A stretch of 64,000 nt of DNA from an uncultured Pelagibacteraceae bacterium (GTDB lineage: Bacteria > Pseudomonadota > Alphaproteobacteria > Pelagibacterales > Pelagibacteraceae): assembly GCA_902545945.1 (NCBI GenBank), contig CACCID010000004.1:1-64000 (forward strand), read 5' to 3'. The translations under genes and the position numbers were made by a program. Positions 1 to 7,957 of the stretch are shown one piece after another. Below the pieces are notes generated by a model that saw nothing but the letters and a program-made list of their open reading frames with translations, made no database searches and was not told where the DNA came from. The stretch's first letter is position 1; each line of letters starts with the position of its first letter.

Positions 1-282
1 CTGGATGTAATTATTTCTGATATGGCAGCTGATACAACTGGGAATAAAAGTTTAGACTCAATTAGAACAAATCAATTATGCGCTGAAATTATTATACTTT
101 CGAAAACTGTCCTTAAACCTAAGGGTGTATTAGTTTCTAAATTATTTATGGGTGAGGATTTTATCGAGGTAAAGAATCTGGCTAAATCTATCTTTAAAAC
201 TGTCAATTTTTTTAAACCCGGCTCTAGTAGAAAAGAGTCAAAAGAAACTTATTTACATTGTGAAACATTAAACTCTTTATAA
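1..282 (+). CDS. rlmE: 23S rRNA 2'-O-ribose methyltransferase RlmE (FtsJ/RrmJ), 3' part
   Basis: The frame is open from base 1, so the 5' part lies outside the window and 93 C-terminal residues remain. Family knowledge: RlmE uses S-adenosylmethionine to methylate U2552 of 23S rRNA late in 50S assembly. The remaining part carries the catalytic Asp in SDMA, a Lys in the strand reading VSKLF, and the closing SSRKESKETY segment with its Glu; these are the recognisable D, K and E of the FtsJ catalytic set. The N-terminal SAM-binding loop is not visible. guaB follows after about 25 bases on the same strand. A candidate -10 (TATAAT, 285-290) sits just after the stop. Confidence 0.9.
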   Translation: MDVIISDMAADTTGNKSLDSIRTNQLCAEIIILSKTVLKPKGVLVSKLFMGEDFIEVKNLAKSIFKTVNFFKPGSSRKESKETYLHCETLNSL

Positions 283-308
283 ATTATAATAATTGTATAT
301 AAGTGTTT

Positions 309-1388
309 ATGGGTACAATAAATGAAGCTTTAACCTTCGATGATGTCTTAATACTTCCTAAGTACTCGAGCATTCTTCCAACTAAAACAGATCTAAGCTT
401 AAAACTAACCAATAAGATTTACCTAAAGGTCCCTTTTTTGTCTTCTGCAATGGACACCGTAACAGAGAGTAGCATGGCTATTGCGATAGGTAGGGAAGGT
501 GGTATTGGAGTTATTCATAGAAATTTAAGCTTAAAAAAACAATCATTGGAAGTGAAAAAAGTTAAAAATAAAAATTATTTAGTTGGTGCAGCTGTTGGCA
601 CTAATCAAGAAGATTTAGATAGAACAAAATCGCTAGTCGCCAATGGTGTTGATCTGATTGTTATAGATACCGCTCACGGTCATAGCGAAAAAGTTTTAAA
701 AACTTTATCAAAATTAAAAAAGATAGTTGGCAAAGTTCCTATTTGTGTTGGCAATATTGCAACTGGAGAGGCTGCAAAAAAATTATATAATTCTGGGGCA
801 GATATTATAAAAGTTGGGATCGGGCCCGGATCAATTTGCACAACAAGAATGGTTGCTGGGATAGGCGTACCACAGATATCAGCAATTATAGATGTTAAAA
901 AGACACTTAATAAAAAAAAAATTAAAATAATTTCTGATGGCGGAATTAAGTTTTCAGGAGATATTGCTAAAGCTTTAGCAGCAGGTGCAGATGCTATTAT
1001 GATGGGATCTATATTTGCTGGAACTGATGAAAGTCCAGGTAAAAAATTTAAAATAAGGGGAAAAATCTTTAAACAGTATAGAGGAATGGGATCTATTGGA
1101 GCAATGTCAGCTGGGTCGGCTAATAGATATTTTCAAAAAAAACAAAATGATAAGTCAAAATTTGTCCCTGAGGGTGTAGAAGGTAGAGTTGAATATAAAG
1201 GAAAAGTATCAAAAATAATATATCAATTACAAGGAGGTTTAAGATCCTCAATGGGTTATATAGGAGCAAAAAATCTAAGAGAGATAAATAAAAAAGCTAA
1301 ATTTGTTAAAATTACTAAAGCAGGTTTCTACGAAAGTATGGTACATAGTGTTGAAGTAACGCAAAAAAATACAAATTATAAATTATGA
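309..1388 (+). CDS. guaB: Inosine-5'-monophosphate dehydrogenase lacking the CBS module
   Basis: Oxidises IMP to XMP with NAD+, the committed step of GMP synthesis. The barrel is complete: TFDDVLI at the N-terminus, the GPGSICTTR loop with catalytic Cys177, SDGGIKFSGD for phosphate binding, YRGMGS, and the EGVEGRV flap. It is about 359 residues against roughly 490 for the family, because the paired CBS (Bateman) domain normally inserted after IHRNLS..QSLEVKKVK is missing; the chain goes straight to the LVGAAVG strand near residue 88. ATG 309 is preferred; an in-frame GTG at 303 would add two residues. It overlaps the next gene by ATGA. Allosteric adenine/guanine nucleotide control through CBS domains cannot operate here. 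Confidence 0.95.
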   Translation: MGTINEALTFDDVLILPKYSSILPTKTDLSLKLTNKIYLKVPFLSSAMDTVTESSMAIAIGREGGIGVIHRNLSLKKQSLEVKKVKNKNYLVGAAVGTNQEDLDRTKSLVANGVDLIVIDTAHGHSEKVLKTLSKLKKIVGKVPICVGNIATGEAAKKLYNSGADIIKVGIGPGSICTTRMVAGIGVPQISAIIDVKKTLNKKKIKIISDGGIKFSGDIAKALAAGADAIMMGSIFAGTDESPGKKFKIRGKIFKQYRGMGSIGAMSAGSANRYFQKKQNDKSKFVPEGVEGRVEYKGKVSKIIYQLQGGLRSSMGYIGAKNLREINKKAKFVKITKAGFYESMVHSVEVTQKNTNYKL

Positions 1389-1807
1389 AAAAAATATTCT
1401 TTAATACATCAATTATTTTTTTTTTAATGGTTAGTTATTCATTTGCAAAAACAGATTATTTTGATGAGGGAGTAAATTTATTCAATAAAAAAAAGTTTGA
1501 AGAAGCACAGTTTAAATTTGAGCAAGATATAGTATTTAACCCTAAAAGCGAACTCTCATATTTATATTTATCAAAGATTTTTAATAAACTGAACAAACAA
1601 AACCTTGAGGAACAAAATTTAAATACGGTAATGTTATTAAATCCAAACAATGAAGAAGCAATTTATAGCTTAGCTAAGTTAAAGCTCGCATCTTCAGATT
1701 ATGAAAAAAGTAAAGAATTAAACGATAGGCTTACTAAAATCTGTGTGAAATTCTGTAGTCAAAATAATAAATTAAAAGTTGAAATTGAAAATTTATCTAA
1801 AAAATAA
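1385..1807 (+). CDS. Small secreted tetratricopeptide-repeat protein
   Basis: 140 residues beginning with a signal peptide (hydrophobic stretch of about residues 4-20 ending SYSFA, then KTDYFDEG). The mature part contains two to three TPR-like helical hairpins (EGVNLFNKKKFEEAQFKFEQ, then a second copy with NPNNEEAIYSLAKLKL). A late pair of cysteines (CVKFC) could form a disulfide in the periplasm. It lies between guaB and guaA, overlapping guaB by 4 bases and abutting guaA, so it is probably co-transcribed with GMP synthesis genes. No enzymatic function is evident; TPR proteins usually act as protein-binding scaffolds. The place in the operon may be only a consequence of compaction. Confidence 0.75.
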   Translation: MKKIFFNTSIIFFLMVSYSFAKTDYFDEGVNLFNKKKFEEAQFKFEQDIVFNPKSELSYLYLSKIFNKLNKQNLEEQNLNTVMLLNPNNEEAIYSLAKLKLASSDYEKSKELNDRLTKICVKFCSQNNKLKVEIENLSKK

Positions 1808-3367
1808 ATGCGATTTCATAAAGAAAGAGAAAAAGTTTTAATCATCGATTTTGGTTCTCAAGTAACAAAGTTAATTGGTAGAAATGTGAGAGAATTGGGT
1901 GTTTATTCTGAGATCATTACTCCAAATCAACTTAGAAAATTAGAAAATTTCGATAAAATAAAAGGGTTAATACTTTCTGGCGGCCCTTCCTCTGTAGTTT
2001 CAAAAAAATATCAAACTATACCTAAAAAGATATTTGATAAAAAAATTCCAATTTTAGGTATCTGTTATGGATTACAATTAATTGCTAAATTATTTGGCGG
2101 TAAAATAAAACCCTCAAAAAAAAGCAGAGAATTTGGAAGAGCTTTTTTAATTAAAAAAAATAATTCTTTATTAATAAAAAAGTTTATTAAAAAAAACAAT
2201 TTAGTTTGGATGAGCCATGAAGATGCCGTAATAAAATTACCTAAAAATTTTAAAACCGTAGCATCTACAATAAATTCGAAATTGACTATAATAGAACATA
2301 CAAAAAAAAAAATTTATGGTATTCAATTTCATCCAGAGGTTACCCATACAGAAAATGGAAAACAAATTTTTAAAAATTTTCTTTTTTTAATATGCAAAAT
2401 TAAAAAAAATTGGAATATATCTTCTCAAAAGGAAAGACTTATTAAAGAAATCAAAGAAATAGTCAAAGAAAGTAAAGTAATATGTGCTTTATCTGGTGGG
2501 GTAGACAGTAGTGTGGTTGCATTATTAATTAATCAAGCAATAAAAAAAAATCTAATTTGTATTATGGTTGATACTGGTTTAATGAGAAAAGACGAATTTA
2601 AAGATACATATAAAATTTTTAAAAAAAAATATAAATTGAATATTAAATTGATAAATTCGTCAAAATTATTTTTAAAAAAATTAAAAAACATTTCAGAACC
2701 AGAAAAAAAAAGAAAAATAATTGGTAAACTTTTTGTGGAGGTCTTTGAAAAAGAGTCTAGAAAATTTAAAGATATTAAATTTTTAGCTCAAGGTACTCTT
2801 TATCCGGACATAATTGAAAGTAGAACAGCAACAGGTAGCAAAACTTCAAAAATAAAATCACATCATAATGTTGGTGGTCTCCCTAAGAAAATGAGATTAA
2901 AATTATTAGAACCTTTAAAAGAATTTTTTAAAGATGAGGTGAGAATATTAGGGAATTCTTTAAATTTAGTGGATAGCATTAATTACAAACATCCTTTTCC
3001 TGGACCAGGATTAGGAATTAGGATAGTTGGAAGTATAACATCGCAAAAAATAAAAATTTTACAAGAAGCCGATTATATTTATATTAATGAGTTAAAAAAA
3101 AATAATCTTTACAACAAAATATGGCAAGCATATGCTGCACTATTGCCGATCAAAACAGTAGGTGTTATGGGAGACTCAAGAACTTATGAGAATATCTGTC
3201 TGTTAAGAGCTGTAACTTCCATTGACGGCATGACTGCTGATTATTACAGTTTTCCAAAAAATTTTTTTGATAAAATATCCAACAAAATAGTCAATAATGT
3301 TAAAGGTATTAATAGAGTTGTATATGATATTACTTCTAAACCACCAAGTACTATTGAACTAGAATAA
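1808..3367 (+). CDS. guaA: GMP synthase (glutamine-hydrolysing)
   Basis: Converts XMP to GMP using ATP and glutamine amide nitrogen. Domains in order: class I glutamine amidotransferase (about residues 10-195) with nucleophile Cys in GICYG and the His/Glu pair in [11 protein letters not shown]-pyrophosphatase domain with the P-loop SGGVDSSV; C-terminal dimerisation domain ending PPSTIELE, the standard GuaA terminus. Length of 519 matches the family. It starts immediately after the TPR gene and ends in TAATG overlap with panB. It works with guaB two genes upstream. Nothing essential appears missing. Confidence 0.97.
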   Translation: MRFHKEREKVLIIDFGSQVTKLIGRNVRELGVYSEIITPNQLRKLENFDKIKGLILSGGPSSVVSKKYQTIPKKIFDKKIPILGICYGLQLIAKLFGGKIKPSKKSREFGRAFLIKKNNSLLIKKFIKKNNLVWMSHEDAVIKLPKNFKTVASTINSKLTIIEHTKKKIYGIQFHPEVTHTENGKQIFKNFLFLICKIKKNWNISSQKERLIKEIKEIVKESKVICALSGGVDSSVVALLINQAIKKNLICIMVDTGLMRKDEFKDTYKIFKKKYKLNIKLINSSKLFLKKLKNISEPEKKRKIIGKLFVEVFEKESRKFKDIKFLAQGTLYPDIIESRTATGSKTSKIKSHHNVGGLPKKMRLKLLEPLKEFFKDEVRILGNSLNLVDSINYKHPFPGPGLGIRIVGSITSQKIKILQEADYIYINELKKNNLYNKIWQAYAALLPIKTVGVMGDSRTYENICLLRAVTSIDGMTADYYSFPKNFFDKISNKIVNNVKGINRVVYDITSKPPSTIELE

Positions 3368-4158
3368 TGAATTCAAAAATAAAAAAAATAATTTTAAAAA
3401 AAAATAAATCTAAGCTAGTGAGTTTAACCGCATATTCAAAAAGTATAGCCAAAATATTAGATAATTATTGTGATATTATTTTAGTAGGGGACTCTATGGC
3501 CAATGTTCTTTACGGCCAAAATAATACTCACAAGATAAGTTTAGAAAATATGGTTCAACATGCTTTAAGTGTACGTTTAGGTGTAAAAAAAGCTTTATTA
3601 GTCGTAGATATGCCAAAAGGAAGTTACAATAAAGAAAGTCAAGCATTAAAAAATGCAAAAATAATAATAAAAAAAACAAGATGTGATGCAATTAAATTAG
3701 AAAATTATAAAAATAATCATAAAACATTAAAATATTTAGTTAAAAATAAGATTCCTGTAATGGGGCACATAGGATATACACCACAATTTAAAAAAAGATT
3801 TAAATTAGAGGGACAGTCTAAAAGAGAGGCTCACGCATTACTCGAAGAAGCAAAATTAATAGAGCGTGCAGGGGCCTTTTCTATTGTTCTAGAATGTTTA
3901 ACATCATATGCAGCAAAGTTAATCACCAAAAATATCAAAATTCCAACAATCGGTATAGGATCATCTTCATATTGCGATGGACAAGTGCTCGTGACCGATG
4001 ACATGCTTGGATTAAGTGGTTTTTACCCAAAATTTGTAAAAAAATATGCTAATCTTGATAGAATAATTGCAAAAGCTACAAAAAAATATACTAGGGACGT
4101 AAAATTAAAAAAATTTCCTTCAAAAAAAAATTTTTTAAATGGATCAAAGCTTAGATAA
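3367..4158 (+). CDS. panB: 3-methyl-2-oxobutanoate hydroxymethyltransferase
   Basis: First committed step of pantothenate synthesis: transfers a hydroxymethyl group from 5,10-methylenetetrahydrofolate to ketoisovalerate, giving ketopantoate. Seen: SLTAYSKSIAKILD at the start, VGDSMANVLYG (Mg-binding Asp), VDMPKGSY, VMGHIGYTPQ, and IGIGSSSYCDGQVLV. It has 263 residues, normal for PanB. The C-terminus is short and basic. It overlaps guaA by one base and the next gene by 20 bases. panC is not adjacent, so any later pantothenate steps must be encoded elsewhere. Confidence 0.95.
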   Translation: MNSKIKKIILKKNKSKLVSLTAYSKSIAKILDNYCDIILVGDSMANVLYGQNNTHKISLENMVQHALSVRLGVKKALLVVDMPKGSYNKESQALKNAKIIIKKTRCDAIKLENYKNNHKTLKYLVKNKIPVMGHIGYTPQFKKRFKLEGQSKREAHALLEEAKLIERAGAFSIVLECLTSYAAKLITKNIKIPTIGIGSSSYCDGQVLVTDDMLGLSGFYPKFVKKYANLDRIIAKATKKYTRDVKLKKFPSKKNFLNGSKLR

Positions 4159-4645
4159 AAAACCAGTTTTAAAAGATCAAATAATATCTTTTTTAAAAAA
4201 TAATAAATTTAAGATTTATTTATTAATAGGAATAATATTTATTTTTTTTATTTTAATGATTGTTTTTAATGAAAAAAGTAAAAGAAAAAATATTTTAATT
4301 TCCGAAAAATATATCGAAGCTGGGTTGCTTCTCTCAAATGATAAAATAAATGAGGCTAAAAACATTTACGAAAATGTAATTTTAAGCAATAATAAATTTT
4401 ATTCATTATTATCTTTAAATACTATTTTAGAAAAAAATTTAATTGAAGATAATAAGAAAATACTTGAATACTTTACTCAATTAGAAAAAAAAAATTATTC
4501 TAGAGATCTTAAAGATTTAATACTTTTTAAAAAAGCTTTATATTTAATGAGAAACAATAATTCTGAGAGTGCCAAAAAAATTTTAGAAAATTTGATAAAA
4601 GAAGACTCAAATCTAAAATTATCAGCGCAAGAAATCATTAAATAA
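4139..4645 (+). CDS. YfgM-like membrane-anchored TPR protein
   Basis: 168 residues: a short cytoplasmic N-terminus, one strongly hydrophobic transmembrane segment at about residues 28-45, then helical repeats resembling the tetratricopeptide fold of YfgM/TPR_21 proteins. The position directly before bamB matches the yfgM-bamB gene pair of many proteobacteria, where YfgM is an inner-membrane ancillary SecYEG partner. Overlap with the panB 3' end (20 bases) shows tight packing. Sequence conservation is poor, so the assignment depends on topology and synteny. Confidence 0.7.
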   Translation: MDQSLDKKPVLKDQIISFLKNNKFKIYLLIGIIFIFFILMIVFNEKSKRKNILISEKYIEAGLLLSNDKINEAKNIYENVILSNNKFYSLLSLNTILEKNLIEDNKKILEYFTQLEKKNYSRDLKDLILFKKALYLMRNNNSESAKKILENLIKEDSNLKLSAQEIIK

Positions 4646-4648
4646 ATA

Positions 4649-5974
4649 ATGAGATTATTTTTTTTAGTAAGTTTATTTCTTTTTTTAATTAATTGTTCCT
4701 TCGATAATAAAACTGGAATTTGGAAGAATGAAGGAACAGAGATTTCAAAAAAAAATAATCAATTTAATGACTTTAAAAATTTCACAAATTTTCAGGAAAA
4801 ATTTAATAAAACAATAACCATCGATAAAGATTTTAAATTTTCAATATCACCACCTATAGACAATTATGAATGGAAAGATATTTTTTTTAAAGATGATAAT
4901 AATTTCAATAATTTTATTTATAAAGATATAAACAGAATAAGATTTTTAGGAAAGAAGCTATCTAAAAATAAAATTGATAAATATCTTCTTTTTAAAAATA
5001 ACAATTTAATTACTACTGACTCAAAAGGAGATATTATTATTTTTTCCATGAATAAAAATTTTATTTCCCATAAATTTAATTTTTATCAAAATAAATATAA
5101 AAAAATAAAAAAAAAACTTAATTTAATAGTAAGTGAAAATATTATTTTTGTTTCCGATAATTTAGGTTATTTATACGCCTACGATTATTATGATAAAAAA
5201 ATAATTTGGGCAAAAAATTATAAAATTCCTTTTAGATCGAATATTAAAATAGCAAAAAATTATTTAATTACCTCAAATCAAGATAACAATTTAATTTTTT
5301 TAGACAAAAATAACGGTAATATATTAAAGCTTATTCCAACTGAAGAAAATATAGTTAAAAATCAGTTTATAAATAATATATCTTTAAATGAAAAAAATTT
5401 ATTTTTTTTAAATTCTTTTGGATCACTTTACTCAATAAATTTGAAAAGTTTAGAATTAAATTGGTTTATTAATTTAAAACAAAATTTAGACTCTAATGCG
5501 TCAAATTTATTCTCTGGTAGTCAAATCGTAAATAAAGATGATAAAATTATAATTTCTTCTAACGAAAGTAGTTACATTATTGATAGCAATAATGGCTCTG
5601 TATTAGATAAGAAAAACTTTTCTAATAAAATTAAACCGATAATATACAATAATTATGTATTTTCTTTAACAAAGAATAATTTTTTAATTTGTAGTGATAT
5701 CAATAATGGTAAGATTCTTTACTCATATGAAATTAATCAACTAATTTCCAATTTTTTAAAATCTTCAAAAAAGAGTATAATTGTAAAATCTTTTCTCATT
5801 ATGAATAATAATATTTATATTTTTCTTGCAAATTCTTATATTTTGAAATTAAAAATTAATGGAGATATAATTCAAATAAAAAAACTTCCTAAAGAAATTA
5901 ATAGCATGCCCATTATAATTAATAAATCTTTGATTTTTATAAACAAAAAAAACAGAGTTGTTGTAGTCGACTAA
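4649..5974 (+). CDS. bamB: BamB-like outer membrane assembly lipoprotein (PQQ beta-propeller)
   Basis: 441 residues. The N-terminus has a lipoprotein signal with lipobox LINC, Cys16 being the expected lipidation site. The rest is rich in repeated blade motifs typical of PQQ/BamB propellers, for example LGYLYAYDYYDKKIIWAKN, NLIFLDKNNGNIL and GSLYSINLKSLELNWF. BamB is the scaffold lipoprotein of the BAM complex that inserts beta-barrel proteins such as LptD. The gene is extremely AT-rich, with many Asn, Ile and Lys residues. In many alphaproteobacteria der follows bamB; here the next gene is the convergent purF, with the two stop codons overlapping by 4 bases. Confidence 0.82.
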   Translation: MRLFFLVSLFLFLINCSFDNKTGIWKNEGTEISKKNNQFNDFKNFTNFQEKFNKTITIDKDFKFSISPPIDNYEWKDIFFKDDNNFNNFIYKDINRIRFLGKKLSKNKIDKYLLFKNNNLITTDSKGDIIIFSMNKNFISHKFNFYQNKYKKIKKKLNLIVSENIIFVSDNLGYLYAYDYYDKKIIWAKNYKIPFRSNIKIAKNYLITSNQDNNLIFLDKNNGNILKLIPTEENIVKNQFINNISLNEKNLFFLNSFGSLYSINLKSLELNWFINLKQNLDSNASNLFSGSQIVNKDDKIIISSNESSYIIDSNNGSVLDKKNFSNKIKPIIYNNYVFSLTKNNFLICSDINNGKILYSYEINQLISNFLKSSKKSIIVKSFLIMNNNIYIFLANSYILKLKINGDIIQIKKLPKEINSMPIIINKSLIFINKKNRVVVVD

Positions 5975-7452
5975 TTAGTTGATTTACCACTTAATAAAGA
6001 TAATTGTCTAATTTTTAAGCCTTTTAAGTCATCATCAGGTTTTATTGGATAATCACCAGTAAAATAATGATCACTAAATTGTGGGTAATTTTCATTTCTT
6101 TTTTCGTTAATCAATGCTTTGTATAATCCCTCTAAACTTAAAAATTTTAAACTTTTTGCTTTAATATGCTTGCACATTTCTTGATTATTTTTATCATGAG
6201 CTAAAAGTTCGTTTCTTGTTGGCATATCTACTCCATAAAAGTCAGGATATTTAATTTCAGGGCAAGCAATTCTCACATGAACCTCTTTTGCACCACTTTC
6301 GTAAAGCATATTTACAATTTTGCTACATGTTGTTCCTCTTACCAATGAGTCATCTATTAATATAATAGACTTATTTTCTACGATTGTTCTAGTTGAACTT
6401 AACTTTAATTTAACACCCAAGCTTCTTATGCTCTGGGAAGGTTGAATAAATGTTCTACCAACATAATGATTTCTAATTAATCCTAACTCAAATTTTTTTT
6501 TGGAGAACTCAGCATAGCCTAATGCTGCTGGCACTCCAGAGTCTGGCACAGGAACAATAAGATCAGCTGTCAAGTCAGTCTCTTTTGCTAACTCAATACC
6601 TAGTTTTTTTCTAAAATCATATGCGCAAATATTATTTATTAAACTATCTGGTCTTGCAAAGTATATATATTCAAAAACACATGGTCGTTGTTTTTGTTTT
6701 GGAAAAGGTTTAATTGACTTTAATTTTTCATTCTCGACAATGACTATTTCTCCGTTCTCAACTTCTCTAATAAACTTTGCACCAACAATATCCAAGGCAC
6801 AAGTCTCAGATGCAAATATATAGGAATTTTTTAATTTACCGATTACTAATGGCCTAATACCAAAAGGATCTCTCACTCCAACTAATTTTTTATTTGTCAT
6901 TAAAACTAAAGCAAACCCACCCTTAATTTGAAATAATGCTTCAATTAGCTTATCAGCAAATTTTTCTCTTTGAGATTTAGCAATAAGCTGAACAATTGTT
7001 TCAGTATCACTTGTTGTTCTGAAAATTGCTCCATCTTTCACTAAAGACTCTCTTAATAATAAAGCATTAGTTAAATTACCATTGTGAGCAATACTTAAGC
7101 CTCCCATATGAAGGTCTGCAAAAAATGGTTGAATATTTCTTAAAGAAGTCTCACCCGTAGTTGAGTATCTATTGTGACCGATTGCAAAATTTCCTGGCAA
7201 TTTTTTAAGCGTATTTAAATCTGTAAAGTGGTCTCCAACTAATCCTTGTCTTTTCTCTGAATGATAATTTTTTCCGTCAAAAGAAACAATGCCACATCCC
7301 TCTTGTCCCCTATGCTGTAAAGCATGCAAACCTAAAGCGACAAGCGCTGATGCGTCCTCATGATTTGATATTCCAAAAATACCACATTCTTCTCTTAATT
7401 TATCTTTACTAAATTTTTTCAATTTTTTCTTTTGTATCAATAAAATCTTCAC
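5971..7452 (-). CDS. purF: Amidophosphoribosyltransferase
   Basis: First committed step of purine synthesis: PRPP plus glutamine gives 5-phosphoribosylamine. The N-terminal nucleophile glutaminase domain carries the catalytic Cys in LREECGIFG (Cys23 from the GTG at 7452), which must be exposed by removal of a propeptide. The C-terminal phosphoribosyltransferase domain has the PRPP loop IILIDDSLVRGTT. Start choice is uncertain: the GTG at 7452 overlaps cvpA by 44 bases; an in-frame TTG at 7422 would leave a 12-residue propeptide. Compared with the Bacillus-type Fe-S enzyme, the cluster cysteines are largely replaced (YPDFYGVD; SDHYFTGDYP), so a Fe-S cluster is unlikely. Follows cvpA, as often in proteobacteria. 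Confidence 0.95.
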   Translation of the reverse strand: MKILLIQKKKLKKFSKDKLREECGIFGISNHEDASALVALGLHALQHRGQEGCGIVSFDGKNYHSEKRQGLVGDHFTDLNTLKKLPGNFAIGHNRYSTTGETSLRNIQPFFADLHMGGLSIAHNGNLTNALLLRESLVKDGAIFRTTSDTETIVQLIAKSQREKFADKLIEALFQIKGGFALVLMTNKKLVGVRDPFGIRPLVIGKLKNSYIFASETCALDIVGAKFIREVENGEIVIVENEKLKSIKPFPKQKQRPCVFEYIYFARPDSLINNICAYDFRKKLGIELAKETDLTADLIVPVPDSGVPAALGYAEFSKKKFELGLIRNHYVGRTFIQPSQSIRSLGVKLKLSSTRTIVENKSIILIDDSLVRGTTCSKIVNMLYESGAKEVHVRIACPEIKYPDFYGVDMPTRNELLAHDKNNQEMCKHIKAKSLKFLSLEGLYKALINEKRNENYPQFSDHYFTGDYPIKPDDDLKGLKIRQLSLLSGKSTN

Positions 7453-7957
7453 TTGATGGAAATTCTTTTATTAAAATTTTACTTCCTTTATTTATAATTT
7501 CAAATGATATTGCTTTCTCAACTGATATACCCCAGTTTTTATAAGGATAAAACCAATTTAAAATTGTGAATAAACATACCGTAACAATATATCCTTTAAA
7601 AATCCCGAACAATAAGCCAAAACTTTTATCTACTGAACCTGCACCTGTCCAAGTAACAGTCTTACCAAGAGATTTTCCAATAAGTATAGTTGAAAATAGT
7701 GTTAACGCAAATATTGCAATTCCTAAACCGATATTATTTATAAATTCAGACTCAATATAATCGCTCACAGTTGGCTGTAATTTTGGTACCAAAATTATTG
7801 TTATAACTGTTGAAACAATCCATTTCATAAATGAGATTAAACTTAATGAAAACCCTTTTAAAAAACATTGAATTACAAAATAAATTAAAATTATAAGAAA
7901 AAAAATATCAAATAAATTTAATGAAATAAGTAATTTTTCAAAAAAATTTGATATCAT
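7409..7957 (-). CDS. cvpA: CvpA family membrane protein
   Basis: 182 residues with about four hydrophobic segments (residues near 15-35, 38-60, 75-95 and 115-140) and the family pattern FFLIILIYFVIQCFLKGFSLSLISFMKWIV. CvpA proteins are inner-membrane proteins named for colicin V production in E. coli; their molecular role is not well defined. Immediate linkage to purF, with overlapping ends, is the classic cvpA-purF arrangement. Its start codon overlaps the stop of the upstream MMPL gene (TAATG), which suggests coupled translation. Confidence 0.88.
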   Translation of the reverse strand: MISNFFEKLLISLNLFDIFFLIILIYFVIQCFLKGFSLSLISFMKWIVSTVITIILVPKLQPTVSDYIESEFINNIGLGIAIFALTLFSTILIGKSLGKTVTWTGAGSVDKSFGLLFGIFKGYIVTVCLFTILNWFYPYKNWGISVEKAISFEIINKGSKILIKEFPSSEDFIDTKEKIEKI

